From assembly GCF_014194975.1 (NCBI RefSeq), contig NZ_JACIAY010000008.1, forward strand, positions 124,001 to 188,000: DNA of 64,000 bases, read 5' to 3'. The notes beneath the pieces are model-generated. The model made no database searches and was not told the DNA's origin. It saw only the letters and a list, made by a program, of their open reading frames with translations. Shown here in pieces: positions 8,772 to 17,851 of this stretch. A program made the position numbers and the translations under genes. Within the stretch, counting starts at the first letter, position 1. Every line of letters starts with the position of its first letter. This stretch comes from Sphingomonas sp. BK580. GTDB taxonomy: Bacteria; Pseudomonadota; Alphaproteobacteria; Sphingomonadales; Sphingomonadaceae.

Positions 8772-9464
8772 TCAGGCGCCCGCGACCTCGGCGACGTCGA
8801 CCTTGATCCCCGGGCCCATCGTCGAGCTGACCGCGATCTTCTTGACGTACTTGCCCTTGGCGCCCGACGGCTTGGCCTTCACCACCGCGTCGACCAACGC
8901 GTCGAAGTTGCGGCGCAGGTCCTCGGCGCCGAAGCTCGCCTTGCCGATCCCCGAGTGGATGATGCCGGCCTTCTCGACGCGATATTCGACCTGACCGCCC
9001 TTGGCGGCCTTCACCGCCTCGGCCACGTTCATCGTCACCGTGCCCAGCTTCGGGTTCGGCATCAGGCCCTTGGGGCCGAGCACCTTACCCAGGCGGCCGA
9101 CCACGCCCATCATGTCCGGGGTCGCGATGCAGCGATCGAAGTCGATCGTGCCGCCCTGGACCGTCTCCATCAGGTCCTCGGCGCCGACCACGTCCGCACC
9201 CGCGGCACGCGCCTCGTCGGCCTTGGCGCCGCGCGCGAACACGCCGACGCGGACGGTCTTGCCGGTGCCGGCCGGCAGCGTGACGACGCCGCGGACCATC
9301 TGGTCGGCGTGGCGCGGATCGACGCCGAGGTTCAGCGCGATCTCGATCGTCTCGTCGAACTTCGACGACGCGTTCTGCTTCGCCAGCGCGATCGCCTCGT
9401 CGACGCCGTGCAGCTTCTCACGGTCGATCGTCCAGGCCTTCTGCTTCTTGCTCACCTTCGCCAC
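8772..9464 (-). CDS. rplA: 50S ribosomal protein L1
   Basis: The 230 residues match bacterial L1 in length and sequence ([11 protein letters not shown] at the N-terminus, [26 protein letters not shown]). L1 binds 23S rRNA at the L1 stalk and assists E-site tRNA release. In many bacteria it also represses its own rplKA mRNA. Translation starts at GTG 9464, 4 bp after the rplK stop. In most bacteria rplJ and rplL follow directly. Here a terminator and an unrelated flavoenzyme gene follow instead. Confidence 0.98.
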   Translation of the reverse strand: MAKVSKKQKAWTIDREKLHGVDEAIALAKQNASSKFDETIEIALNLGVDPRHADQMVRGVVTLPAGTGKTVRVGVFARGAKADEARAAGADVVGAEDLMETVQGGTIDFDRCIATPDMMGVVGRLGKVLGPKGLMPNPKLGTVTMNVAEAVKAAKGGQVEYRVEKAGIIHSGIGKASFGAEDLRRNFDALVDAVVKAKPSGAKGKYVKKIAVSSTMGPGIKVDVAEVAGA

Positions 9465-9468
9465 GGCC

Positions 9469-9900
9469 TCAGCCCTCCACCACTTCGAGGCCCATCGCGC
9501 GGGCCGAGCCTTCGATGATGCGGGTCGCCGCCTCGAGATCGTTCGCGTTCAGGTCCTTCATCTTGACCTGCGCGACCTCGGCCAGCGCCGAGCGGGTGAT
9601 CTTGCCCGCGGACACCTTGCCCGGCTCCTTGGAGCCCGACTTCAGGTTGGCCGCCTTCTTGATCAGGAAGGTCGCCGGCGGCGTCTTCGTGATGAAGGAG
9701 AAGCTGCGATCGGCGTAGACGGTGATCACGGTGGGCAGCGGCGAGCCCTTCTCCATGTCAGCGGTCTGCGCGTTGAACGCCTTGCAGAATTCCATGATGT
9801 TGACGCCGCGCTGACCCAGCGCCGGGCCGATCGGCGGCGACGGGTTGGCAGCGCCCGCGGGCACCTGCAGCTTGATATAGCCTGTGATCTTCTTTGCCAT
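9469..9900 (-). CDS. rplK: 50S ribosomal protein L11
   Basis: The 143-residue protein begins [16 protein letters not shown] and contains [19 protein letters not shown], the family signature. L11 forms the GTPase-associated centre with 23S rRNA and is needed for RelA-dependent stringent signalling. The frame is open upstream of ATG 9900, but homology begins exactly at this methionine. The 254 bp upstream separate it from a divergent AraC-type gene and should hold the rplKA promoter, including a TACAAT-like hexamer on the minus strand at 10115-10120. Confidence 0.98.
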   Translation of the reverse strand: MAKKITGYIKLQVPAGAANPSPPIGPALGQRGVNIMEFCKAFNAQTADMEKGSPLPTVITVYADRSFSFITKTPPATFLIKKAANLKSGSKEPGKVSAGKITRSALAEVAQVKMKDLNANDLEAATRIIEGSARAMGLEVVEG

Positions 9901-10154
9901 TCGTCTCACTCTGTTACTGGCCGCTCCCGGGGAGAGCGTCCGGTTCAAGTCTAGCGGTCCATCCGGGCGCGGCCGCAGCCCCGCCCTCCCGCGGCGTTCC
10001 ATCCAATGATGCGGTGGAAGCCGGCGCGCTTAGCCGAAGCGCCGCGTCCTGGCAAGGTCCCGACGCGGTCGCCGCGAGCGGGCGGTACCGGCGAGTGGCC
10101 GAGACGGCCGCCGAATTGTACGTAATTTAGCGCCTGGATCGGTGGGCAAGGTCG

Positions 10155-11213
10155 ATGCGATTGTTGCCGCGGCGAGCCTCAAGTCGTAATCGCCAAATCA
10201 TGGGCGGCTTCATCCCACGTACAGGAACTTCGCGGGATGGCGCTCCGCTCTCGCTGAGTCGGACGCCGCCCGACGATCTTGCTCCCTTTGTCGCGCGCTT
10301 CTTCGTCACGATCTTCGATCGGCCGAGTGACGCGGTGCTCGAAGATTTCCTTCTACATGAAACAGCTTACGTCCGCGTGCCCGTGATCGGCCGGTGGTCG
10401 ACGATGGTCGAGGGAGCGTGGCGGGACTATGAGGGGCCGATGCTGTTCGGCGCGCAGCAGCGCCGCTTCCCGGTGCGCTGTGTCGGTCCGATCGTCGCCG
10501 CCGGATTCGCGATCAGGCCGGGCGGCTGGTACGGCTTCAGCGACGCCCCCGCCGACGCGCTCGCGGATCGGCTCGTGCCGATCGCGCCCGGGCGGTGGAA
10601 CGAGGCGCTGCGTTGGGCCTGCGACGACGTGTTCGACCACGAACAGACCTTCGCCCGGCTCCATCAGGTGGTGCGCGAGCATCTCGTCGTCCGCGCCGCG
10701 GCGGCCGACATCGTCAGCGCGCGCTTCGAGCGGATCGCGCGGGTCGATCCGACTCGCCCCGTGACGGAGATCGCGGCGGAGTTCGGCATCTCGGGGCGCC
10801 GGCTGGACCGCGCCGTGCGACAGCATTTCGGCCACCTTCCCAAGACGGTGATGCGACGCAGCCGCTTCCTCGACATGGCCGCGGTGATGCGCGGGCTCGC
10901 GGTGCCGAGTGCCGATGAACTCGCCGAGCTGCGCTTCTACGACGCCTCGCACCTCAACCGCGAGTTCCGCGAGTTCGTTGGCATGACCCCGGCCCAGTTC
11001 CGCCGCACGCCGACGCCGCTGCTCACGCCGGGGCTGGAGGTGCGCCAGCAGCGCAAGCGCGCCGATCTCGCGCCGCACGCGCCCGCGCCATGGCTGGCCG
11101 ACGCGCAGCCGGTGGTATCTGTCGTGGAGGTGCCGTCGGGTGAGTTGGTGCTGCCGCGCCTCAGCGTGTCCGACAACCCCGCCGGCGCGCAGGGCAGCGC
11201 GCCACAGCGGTAG
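10155..11213 (+). CDS. AraC-family helix-turn-helix regulator
   Basis: The 352-residue protein has an N-terminal sensing domain (about 30-190) of the type found in AraC-like regulators of unknown ligand. A C-terminal AraC HTH pair follows (about 195-290), with [23 protein letters not shown] in the first helix-turn-helix and [24 protein letters not shown] in the second, the AraC signature. The tail after residue 295 is low-complexity. ATG 10155 follows AAGG; ATG 10200 is an alternative. It sits opposite-strand between nusG and rplK, breaking a block that is contiguous in most bacteria. Confidence 0.82.
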   Translation: MRLLPRRASSRNRQIMGGFIPRTGTSRDGAPLSLSRTPPDDLAPFVARFFVTIFDRPSDAVLEDFLLHETAYVRVPVIGRWSTMVEGAWRDYEGPMLFGAQQRRFPVRCVGPIVAAGFAIRPGGWYGFSDAPADALADRLVPIAPGRWNEALRWACDDVFDHEQTFARLHQVVREHLVVRAAAADIVSARFERIARVDPTRPVTEIAAEFGISGRRLDRAVRQHFGHLPKTVMRRSRFLDMAAVMRGLAVPSADELAELRFYDASHLNREFREFVGMTPAQFRRTPTPLLTPGLEVRQQRKRADLAPHAPAPWLADAQPVVSVVEVPSGELVLPRLSVSDNPAGAQGSAPQR

Positions 11214-11291
11214 CGCTCACGCGGCCCGTTCCCCGCCGCGGCGCGGCTCAGCCCGTCGCCCCCGCGGGGGCGGTGGCGGGGGCGGCATCGC

Positions 11292-11828
11292 TCACTTGCT
11301 GCGCTCGACCTGCTCGAAGTCGAGCTCGACCGGCGTGGCGCGACCGAAGATGCTGACCGAGACCTTGACCTTGGACTTGTCGAAATCGAGCTCTTCCACG
11401 GTGCCGTTGAAGCTCGCGAACGGGCCCTCGAGCACCTTGACCGCGTCGCCGATCTCGTAATCGACCTTGACCTTGGTCTTGGGGGCGACCGCCGCCTCCT
11501 CCTTGGAGTTGAGCATGCGCGCCGCCTCGGCGTCCGAGATCGCCTGCGGCTTGCCCGAGGAGCCGAGGAAGCCCGTCACCTTGGGGGTGTTCTTGACGAG
11601 GTGGTAGACGTCGTCGTTCATGTTGAGCTTGGCCAGCACGTAGCCGGGCATGAACTTCCGCTCGACCGCGATCTTCTTGCCGCGGCGCGCCTCCGTCACC
11701 GTCTCGGTCGGCACCTCGATCTGCTCGACCAGCTGCTCGAGCCCCATGCGGGTCGCCTCGGCCATGATCGAGTCGCGGACCTTGCCCTCGAACCCCGAAT
11801 AGGCGTGGATGATGTACCAGCGCGCCAT
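11292..11828 (-). CDS. nusG: Transcription termination/antitermination protein NusG
   Basis: The 178 residues start [14 protein letters not shown]. The N-terminal NGN domain binds the RNA polymerase clamp. The C-terminal KOW domain (about 125-178) carries [23 protein letters not shown]. NusG promotes processive elongation and Rho coupling and links transcription to ribosomal S10. It lies 17 bp downstream of secE, the usual operon pair. The frame is open far upstream of ATG 11828, but homology starts at that methionine. Confidence 0.97.
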   Translation of the reverse strand: MARWYIIHAYSGFEGKVRDSIMAEATRMGLEQLVEQIEVPTETVTEARRGKKIAVERKFMPGYVLAKLNMNDDVYHLVKNTPKVTGFLGSSGKPQAISDAEAARMLNSKEEAAVAPKTKVKVDYEIGDAVKVLEGPFASFNGTVEELDFDKSKVKVSVSIFGRATPVELDFEQVERSK

Positions 11829-11845
11829 CGTCGTGCTTCCCGTCC

Positions 11846-12043
11846 TTACTTCGCCAGGCTCAGCAGCGCCTTGACCACGGCGTTGAAGAACGAGTCCACC
11901 GCCAGGAAGAACAGCGCCAGGACCGTGGTCATCACCACGACCATCACCCCCGTCATGATCGTCTCGCGGCCGGTCGGCCACACGATCTTGGCGGTCTCGG
12001 TGCGGACCTGGCGGATGAACTCGAGCGGGGTCGTCTTCGCCAC
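11846..12043 (-). CDS. secE: Preprotein translocase subunit SecE
   Basis: This 65-residue membrane protein is the short one-helix form of SecE. An amphipathic segment (FIRQVRTETAKIVWPTGRE) carries the conserved W-P before a single transmembrane helix at about 30-55. SecE clamps SecY in the translocon. The start is GTG 12043. The 269-bp gap upstream includes an imperfect hairpin at 12099-12134 (CTACC...GGTAG), and the promoter for secE-nusG should lie there. Confidence 0.95.
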   Translation of the reverse strand: MAKTTPLEFIRQVRTETAKIVWPTGRETIMTGVMVVVMTTVLALFFLAVDSFFNAVVKALLSLAK

Positions 12044-12230
12044 GATACTGAGCCCTTGTTGAGCCGTGATAGAATGTCCCGCCAGCTACCGGCATGGGCC
12101 CGCTACCGCTTCCCCGTCTCGGGGAAAGCGATGGTAGACCGTCCGTGCTGTCGGAAGTGCGAGCGGACATATGGTGGCCGCGGCGAAAAGGCAAGCGCGG
12201 CGGCGGCACAGGCCCGTTGGCGCTGCCACG

Positions 12231-12262
12231 AAGAAGGGGCCGGCGCATCGGCGCCGACCCCT
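12231..12262 (-). terminator. Rho-independent terminator after the small exported protein gene
   Basis: On the minus strand GGGGTCGGCGC CGAT GCGCCGGCCCC forms an 11-bp stem (one G-T type mismatch) followed by TTCTT. It lies 51 bp past the stop of the 80-residue gene and upstream of secE, so it separates the tRNA/small-gene transcript from secE-nusG. Confidence 0.65.
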
Positions 12263-12312
12263 CCCGTCGTTCGTCATTCCTGACCGCCGGTCGCCGGGGC
12301 GACCGGGCCTGA

Positions 12313-12555
12313 TCAGTTGCTGTCCGAATCGTCGTCATTGTCGTTGACGATCGCGATCACGCCGATCGCGGCAATGCCGGCGGCGATGATCGCGCCGAAG
12401 ACGCCGGCGCCGGCCAGCTTGCTGTCCTTCGCGGTCGAGGTCGACGCGCGCGCGCCGGCGACCGACAGGCTAGCGGCGGGGTTGGCGGTGGTGGCGGCGA
12501 GCGCCGGGGTGGCGACGAGGCTCAGCGCAGCGGCGCCGGCGAGAATGGAACGCAT
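12313..12555 (-). CDS. Small exported protein with membrane segment and acidic tail, unknown function
   Basis: The 80 residues begin with a signal peptide (MRSILAGAAALSLVATPALA) followed by a short polar stretch. A hydrophobic Gly/Ala/Ile segment at about 48-68 then leads into an Asp/Asn/Ser tail (NDNDDDSDSN). AAGGGAG lies 7 nt before ATG 12555, and a plausible promoter and terminator flank the gene. I do not recognise a family with a known role. The architecture suggests a small envelope protein with an exposed acidic, possibly cation-binding, end. Confidence 0.75.
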   Translation of the reverse strand: MRSILAGAAALSLVATPALAATTANPAASLSVAGARASTSTAKDSKLAGAGVFGAIIAAGIAAIGVIAIVNDNDDDSDSN

Positions 12556-12598
12556 GTGGCTACTCCCTTGGTGGTTGACGTATGTCAGCGATGAAGAG

Positions 12599-12626
12599 CT
12601 AATACGTCGCAGCCGCGAACGCGCAA
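12599..12626 (-). promoter_or_regulatory. Putative sigma-70 promoter of the small exported protein gene
   Basis: On the minus strand TTGCGC (12626-12621), a 16-bp spacer and TATTAG (12604-12599) lie 44 bp before the ATG at 12555. The -35 matches the consensus first three bases and the -10 keeps TAT...A. This is a pattern match only. Confidence 0.4.
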
Positions 12627-12660
12627 GCCGGATAATCTATCCATCGACACCGATCCGGGT

Positions 12661-12736
12661 TGGCAGGAGTGGAGGGACTCGAACCCACGGCCCTCGGTTT
12701 TGGAGACCGATGCTCTACCAACTGAGCTACACTCCT
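12661..12736 (-). tRNA. tRNA-Trp(CCA)
   Basis: The 76-nt cloverleaf on the minus strand has the acceptor AGGAGTG pairing with CACTCCT, the D-arm with AGCTCAGTTGGTAGAGC, the anticodon loop TCTCCAA (anticodon CCA) and the T-arm GTGGGTTCGAGTCCC. The 3' CCA is encoded. It lies upstream of secE-nusG, a conserved arrangement in many proteobacteria, here with a small exported protein gene in between. Confidence 0.97.
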
Positions 12737-12747
12737 GTGCCGCGGCG

Positions 12748-12776
12748 CTGTTGGACGCCGCGCGCGCGTTCGTCAA
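12748..12776 (-). promoter_or_regulatory. Putative promoter of tRNA-Trp
   Basis: The minus strand has TTGACG (12776-12771), a 17-bp spacer and CAACAG (12753-12748), which places the transcription start a few bases before the mature tRNA 5' end. The -35 is near consensus, while the -10 is weak. Confidence 0.45.
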
Positions 12777-12797
12777 GGGGCGAGCGCGTCGGGCGCC

Positions 12798-15164
12798 TCA
12801 GGCCGCGCGCGTGGCGGCGGGCGACGCGTCGGGTCGGCGCACCGCGATGGCGAGCGCGCGCGCCTCGGTCACCGGCAGCGGGCGACCGAAGTAGAAGCCC
12901 TGGATGCTGCCGCAGCCCAGCTCCTGCGCCAGCCGCAGCTCGGCCTCGGTCTCGACTCCCTCGGCGGTGGTGGCCATGCCCATGCTCTGCGCCATCGCGA
13001 CCACGGCGCGGATGATCGCGATCGCCTCGAGCGTGCCGCGCGACGCCGCCTGGACGAAGCTGCGGTCGATCTTGATCGAGGAGAAGCGGGTGGCGCTCAG
13101 ATAGCCGAGCGAGGAGTAGCCGGTGCCGAAATCGTCGAGGCTGAGCCCGACGCCGAGATCGAGGATCTGCTTGAGCAGCTTCACCGCGCCGGTGCCCTCG
13201 CGCAGGAACACGCTCTCGGTCACCTCCAGCTCGAGCCGGCGCGCGGGCAGGCCGGTGCGCGCCAGCGTGTCGGTGATCACTCCGACGAACTGCGGATTGT
13301 GGAGCTGCTCGGGCGAGACGTTCACGGCGACGCGCACGTCGTCGGGCCAGCCCGCCGCCTCGGCGCAGGCGGTGCGCAGCACCCACTCGCCGATCGGCGC
13401 GATCAGCCGCGCTTCCTCGGCGATCGGCACGAATTTGGCCGGCGGGATGTCGCCCAGCTCGGGATGGCTCCAGCGCAGCAGCGCCTCGAACCCGCGCACC
13501 GCGCCGCTGCGCGAGTCGACCACCGGCTGATAGGCGAGGTGAAGCTCGTCGTTGTCGAGCGCGCGGCGCAGCGCCAGCTCGATCACGCGACGCTCCTCCG
13601 CCTCGAGATGCAGCTGGGGCACGTAGGCGTGGTAGACGCCGCCGCCCCGGTCCTTGGAGCGATACAGCGCGAGGTCGGCCGAGCGGATCAGCGTCTCCGC
13701 CGTGCGGCCGTCGCGCGGCCCCGTGGCGACGCCGACCGAGGCGCCGATATAGAGCGTGTGCTGATCCACCTCATAGGGGCGCGACAGCGTCTCGATGATG
13801 GTGTGTGCCAGCCGCTCGAGCCGCCCGGCGTCGCCCGCGTCGCGCACCACCACCGCGAACTCGTCGCCGCCCAGTCGGCCGATCAGCTCGTTCTCGGTGA
13901 CCAGCTCGGCGAGCCGTTCCGACACGCGACGCAGCAGCCGGTCGCCGACGGGGTGGCCGAGCGTGTCGTTGACCGCCTTGAAGCGGTCGAGGTCGATCAT
14001 CATGAAGGCGCAGCGCGCGCGCCAGCGCTCCGCCTCGCTCAGCGCCCGGGTGAGCTCCTCGTTCACCGAGAGGCGGTTGGGAAGGCCGGTGAGCGCGTCG
14101 AAGCGCGCCATCCGGTTGATCCGCTCGGCCGAGGCGCGCTGCTCGGTGATGTCGGACACCACGCCGCGATAGCCGGCGAAGCGACCCGCCGCGTCGAGCC
14201 GCGGCGCCGCGGCGATCTGCCACCAGCGCGCCGCGTCACCGACCGTGACCGGCAGCGCGACGTCGCTGAACGGCTCGCGCCGGGTCATCTTGTCCGCGAT
14301 CAGGCGCAGCTCGTCCGAGGCCGTGGCACTCTCCCAGTCGGCGCCGGCGAGCAGCCGCAGCAGCGGCATACCCTCCAGCTCGGCCGCGGTGATGCCGCAG
14401 GCGCGCGCGAAGCGCTCGCTGGCGCCGATGATCCGACGCGCGGCGTCGGTCTGCCACAGCCAGTCGGCGCCCTCCTCGAAGTCGCGCAGCAGCAGCTGCA
14501 CCGTCGCCTCGCGCTCGCGCAGCGCGCTCTCCGCGGCGCCGAGTCGCGCGACCCCGCGCGCGCGGACGCACACCGCTCCCGCCAACAGCAGCGCGAGCGC
14601 GACGACGATGGCGGCCACGACGGGCCGACCGGCGAGCGCGAGCGGCGCGGCCGTCGCCGCGGCGGTGCCGGTGAGGAAGACCAGCGCCGCCGGCGGGAAC
14701 GTCGCCAGGGTCAGCGCGGAGGCGGTCATCACGGTGGCGAGCAGCAGGTCCAGCGCGTAGGCGGCCGCGGGATCGGCGGCGACGGCGAGGCGCAGCGGCA
14801 CCGCCGCCCAGGCGGCGGCGAGTGTGGCGGCCGCGGCACTCGCCGCGGCGAGCGGCAGCGGCGCCTCGGGCTCGGCACGCGCGACGATCAGCCGCGTCAG
14901 CACCGCCGCCGCGGTCGCCACCGCCGCACCCCAGCCGATCAGCCACGGTAGCGCCACCGAGTCGCGCAGCAGCGCCGCCGCGGCGCCCGCACCGAGCGCG
15001 TGCGCGGCGAGCAGCGCGGGCGCGAGTCGCCGCGCCACCGTCCGCTCCGCCGCCCGCTCCACCGTGATCTCGCGGTGGCCGGCGGCGCGCTCGGCGCTAC
15101 GACGCAGCCCGAGGCGCGCGCGGATCGGCACAGATGCCGGCGGGGAGGTGGGATCGCGTGTCAC
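12798..15164 (-). CDS. PAS-GGDEF-EAL cyclic-di-GMP signalling protein with membrane sensor
   Basis: The 788-residue protein starts at GTG 15164. Residues about 45-210 contain six or so hydrophobic helices (membrane sensor). About 225-345 is a PAS domain, 350-515 a GGDEF domain with an intact GGDEF (432-436), and 530-780 an EAL domain. The EAL domain has EAL (560-562), ELEVTES, DDFGTGYSSL, KIDRSFV and EGVE, which suggests a catalytically competent phosphodiesterase. No RxxD inhibitory site is seen five residues before GGDEF, so product inhibition is probably absent. It likely makes and/or degrades c-di-GMP in response to a membrane or PAS signal. Confidence 0.9.
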   Translation of the reverse strand: MTRDPTSPPASVPIRARLGLRRSAERAAGHREITVERAAERTVARRLAPALLAAHALGAGAAAALLRDSVALPWLIGWGAAVATAAAVLTRLIVARAEPEAPLPLAAASAAAATLAAAWAAVPLRLAVAADPAAAYALDLLLATVMTASALTLATFPPAALVFLTGTAAATAAPLALAGRPVVAAIVVALALLLAGAVCVRARGVARLGAAESALREREATVQLLLRDFEEGADWLWQTDAARRIIGASERFARACGITAAELEGMPLLRLLAGADWESATASDELRLIADKMTRREPFSDVALPVTVGDAARWWQIAAAPRLDAAGRFAGYRGVVSDITEQRASAERINRMARFDALTGLPNRLSVNEELTRALSEAERWRARCAFMMIDLDRFKAVNDTLGHPVGDRLLRRVSERLAELVTENELIGRLGGDEFAVVVRDAGDAGRLERLAHTIIETLSRPYEVDQHTLYIGASVGVATGPRDGRTAETLIRSADLALYRSKDRGGGVYHAYVPQLHLEAEERRVIELALRRALDNDELHLAYQPVVDSRSGAVRGFEALLRWSHPELGDIPPAKFVPIAEEARLIAPIGEWVLRTACAEAAGWPDDVRVAVNVSPEQLHNPQFVGVITDTLARTGLPARRLELEVTESVFLREGTGAVKLLKQILDLGVGLSLDDFGTGYSSLGYLSATRFSSIKIDRSFVQAASRGTLEAIAIIRAVVAMAQSMGMATTAEGVETEAELRLAQELGCGSIQGFYFGRPLPVTEARALAIAVRRPDASPAATRAA

Positions 15165-15359
15165 GCCCGAGCCTTAGCTCCCTCGTCGTTGACGAAGCGT
15201 TGCCGCCGGCACGAACCTGCCGGCTTATCGGCATCGGGTTGCCGGTAACAAGGCAGGGCCTGTCAAGCACTTGCGTGCCCGAACGAGATCCGAGCCGAAG
15301 ACCGCCTCCGGAATGGACGAAGAATCACCGCCCGTCGTCCGGCGCGGGCGGCGCCGGCC

Positions 15360-17111
15360 TCAGGCGGCGAGGTCGTAGGGCTTGATCTCGCCGGCGAGAT
15401 AGAGATTGCGCGCCTTGGCGCGGCTGAGCTTGCCCGAGCTGGTGCGCGGCAGCGTGCGCGGCGGGATCAGCTCGACGACGCAGTTCATGCCGGTCACCGA
15501 GCGGACGCGGTCGCGGATCTCGTCGCGCAACCGCACGCGCTCGACCTCGTCCGAGCTGCGGCACTGCACCAGCACTGCCGGAGTCTCCTCGCCGCCGGGC
15601 GTGGTGATCGCGAAGGCCGCGATGTCGCCGGCCTTGAAGCCGGGGAGCTGCTCCACCGCCCACTCGATGTCCTGCGGCCAGTGGTTGCGCCCGTTGATGA
15701 TGATCATGTCCTTGGCGCGGCCGACGATGAAGATATAGCCGCCGGACATGTAGCCCATGTCACCGGTGTCGAGCCAACCGTCGATCAGGCACGCCTCGGT
15801 CGCGCCGGGGTCGCGGAAATAGCCGACCATCACGCTCGGCCCGCGGCACCACACCTTGCCGATCGCGCCGTCGGGGAGCGGCGTGCCGTCCTCCTCGCGC
15901 ACCTCGACTTCCATGTCGCGCACCGGCTTGCCGCAATTGACGATCGCGCGGTAGCGCTGCGGCCGGTCCTCGCCGTGCTGCATGCCCGAGAGCTCGGTCT
16001 CCTCGACCAGCTCGACGCGGATGCCCTCGCCCGGCGGCATCAGCGACACCGCCAGCGTCGCCTCGGCGAGGCCGTAGCTCGGCAGGAAGGCGGTCGCCTG
16101 GAAGCCCGCGTCGGCGAAGGCGTCGACGAAGGCCTGCATCACGTCGGGCCGGATCATGTCGGCGCCATTGCCCGCGACGCGCCAGCGCGACAGGTCGAAG
16201 CGATCCGACGCCTTGGTCTGGCTGGAGATGCGGCGCGCGCAGATGTCATAGCCGAAGGTCGGCGAGTAGCTCAGCGACGTGCCCGGGTTGCGGCTGATCA
16301 GGTCCAGCCAGGACAGCGGGCGGCGCGCGAAATCCTCGGTCTTGAGGTAATCGGTCGAGACCTGGTTGGCGACCGGCGAGAGGAAGCAGCCGACCAGCCC
16401 CATGTCGTGATACCACGGCAGCCACGAGACGCAGCGGTCGGTCTCGATGATCTGCACGCCGTGCGCGTGCGCGGCGAGGTTGCTCAGCAGCGCGCGGTGC
16501 GTGATCGCCACGCCGTGCGGGAAGCGGGTGGAGCCGCTGGAATATTGCAGATAGCAGACATCGTCCGACGTGCTCGCGGGCAGCGCCGCCTCCGGCCCGG
16601 GATGGGTGGCGAACTCGACCCAGTCGACCCCGCGGACGCCCGCCGCCTCGGCCGCGGCGCCGGCCATCTGCGCCAGCTCGGGCGGGAAGACGAGCATCAC
16701 CGGATCGCAGCTGGCGAGCTGGACGCGGAGCTGGTCGATGTAGGAATCGCGCCCGCCGAACGAGGTCGGCAGTGGGAGCGGTACCGGCCAGGCGCCGGCG
16801 AGCACCGCACCGAAGAAGAGCGCCGCGAACTCGGCGCTGGTCTCGGCCACCAGGGCGACACGGTCGCCCGGCGTCACGCCCGCCGCGATCAGGCGATAGG
16901 CGCAGGCGCGCGCGTCGTCGCGCAGCGCGGTGAAGCCATAGGCGCGCACCAGCGTGCCGCGCGCGTCGTGAAAGTTGAGGCCGCGGCCGCCCCGCGCGGC
17001 ATAGTCGAGCGCCTCGCCCAGCGTCGCGAAATCGGCGAAGCGGCGCGGCAGCGGGTCGGCCGTCGGCGTCGGTCGCGTCTGGGAGGCAGTCGGGGCGATG
17101 TCGGTCGTCAT
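15360..17111 (-). CDS. Fatty acyl-AMP ligase (FAAL-like adenylate-forming enzyme)
   Basis: The 583 residues belong to the adenylate-forming superfamily: P-loop YLQYSSGSTRFPHGV, SWLPWYHDMGLVG, YGLAEATL, GWLDTGDMGY and the C-terminal lysine in LPRTSSGKLSRAK. The WLPWYHDMGL and long acyl-pocket pattern fits fatty acyl-AMP ligases, which hand acyl-adenylates to carrier proteins rather than to CoA. Possible roles are polyketide/lipopeptide loading or sphingolipid-type lipid synthesis. No carrier protein or synthase lies nearby, so the pathway is undetermined. It diverges from recX across a 100-bp gap. Confidence 0.82.
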   Translation of the reverse strand: MTTDIAPTASQTRPTPTADPLPRRFADFATLGEALDYAARGGRGLNFHDARGTLVRAYGFTALRDDARACAYRLIAAGVTPGDRVALVAETSAEFAALFFGAVLAGAWPVPLPLPTSFGGRDSYIDQLRVQLASCDPVMLVFPPELAQMAGAAAEAAGVRGVDWVEFATHPGPEAALPASTSDDVCYLQYSSGSTRFPHGVAITHRALLSNLAAHAHGVQIIETDRCVSWLPWYHDMGLVGCFLSPVANQVSTDYLKTEDFARRPLSWLDLISRNPGTSLSYSPTFGYDICARRISSQTKASDRFDLSRWRVAGNGADMIRPDVMQAFVDAFADAGFQATAFLPSYGLAEATLAVSLMPPGEGIRVELVEETELSGMQHGEDRPQRYRAIVNCGKPVRDMEVEVREEDGTPLPDGAIGKVWCRGPSVMVGYFRDPGATEACLIDGWLDTGDMGYMSGGYIFIVGRAKDMIIINGRNHWPQDIEWAVEQLPGFKAGDIAAFAITTPGGEETPAVLVQCRSSDEVERVRLRDEIRDRVRSVTGMNCVVELIPPRTLPRTSSGKLSRAKARNLYLAGEIKPYDLAA

Positions 17112-17211
17112 CCTGTGTTCCTGTCGCAGCGGTCACGCCGGTGCAATAGTTAAGCGGTTAAAGGCGTACTTTGGCCGAGCGTTCAAAATCGGATGCCAGT
17201 GTGGCACAAAC

Positions 17212-17760
17212 ATGGCCGTGTCGCTGCCCCCTTCCCCCGAGGCCTCCTCGCGCCGCCGGCCGCCGCCGCTCGACCAGGCGGCGCTCGAGCGGCTCGCGCT
17301 CCGCTACGTCGAGCGGTTCGCGACCACCCGCGGCAAGCTCAGCGCCTACCTCGCGCGCAAGATCCGCGAGCGCGGCTGGGACGGTGCGCCGGTGGATCCG
17401 GCAGCGGTGGCGGAGCGGATGGCGGCGCTGGGCTATGTCGACGATCGCGGTTTCGCCGAGCAGAAGGGCGCCGCGCTGGGTCGGCGCGGCTATGGCGCGC
17501 GACGCGTCGCCGAGACGCTGCGCGCCGCCGGGCTCGACCCGGACGACGCCGCCCCCGTGCTGGCACAGGCGCGCGCGGGTGCGCTGGCGAGCGCGCTGCG
17601 GCTCGCGCGGCGCAAGCGGATCGGTCCGTTCGCCGACGCGCCGGCCGACGCGGCACAGCGCGCGCGTCAGCTCGGCCAGCTGCTGCGCGCCGGTCACGCC
17701 CCGTCATTGGCGCGTCGCATCGTCGAGGCCGAACCCGGCGCGATTCTGGACGAGGAATGA
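17212..17760 (+). CDS. recX: Regulatory protein RecX
   Basis: The 182-residue protein is rich in short three-helix repeats. Characteristic motifs are ALRYVERFATTRGKLSAYLARKI, ALGYVDDRGFAE and RRGYGARRVAETLRAAG. RecX binds and modulates RecA filaments. ATG 17212 is chosen because the frame upstream overlaps the divergent ligase gene and lacks homology. recA is not adjacent, which is common in alphaproteobacteria. Confidence 0.88.
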   Translation: MAVSLPPSPEASSRRRPPPLDQAALERLALRYVERFATTRGKLSAYLARKIRERGWDGAPVDPAAVAERMAALGYVDDRGFAEQKGAALGRRGYGARRVAETLRAAGLDPDDAAPVLAQARAGALASALRLARRKRIGPFADAPADAAQRARQLGQLLRAGHAPSLARRIVEAEPGAILDEE

Positions 17761-17851
17761 TGCATCGGCGCTTGCCAAGGATCATTGTGCAGTGCACCGA
17801 TAGGCGAGCGTTAACGCTGCGACACGGCGAAGAAGGGGACGACGACGCGAC

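Noticed and set aside
17146-17165. CtrA-like TTAA pairs near recX (GTTAAGCGGTTAA) and before the HWE kinase
   Set aside because: The spacing between TTAA halves is 4-5 bases rather than the 7 of the CtrA consensus.
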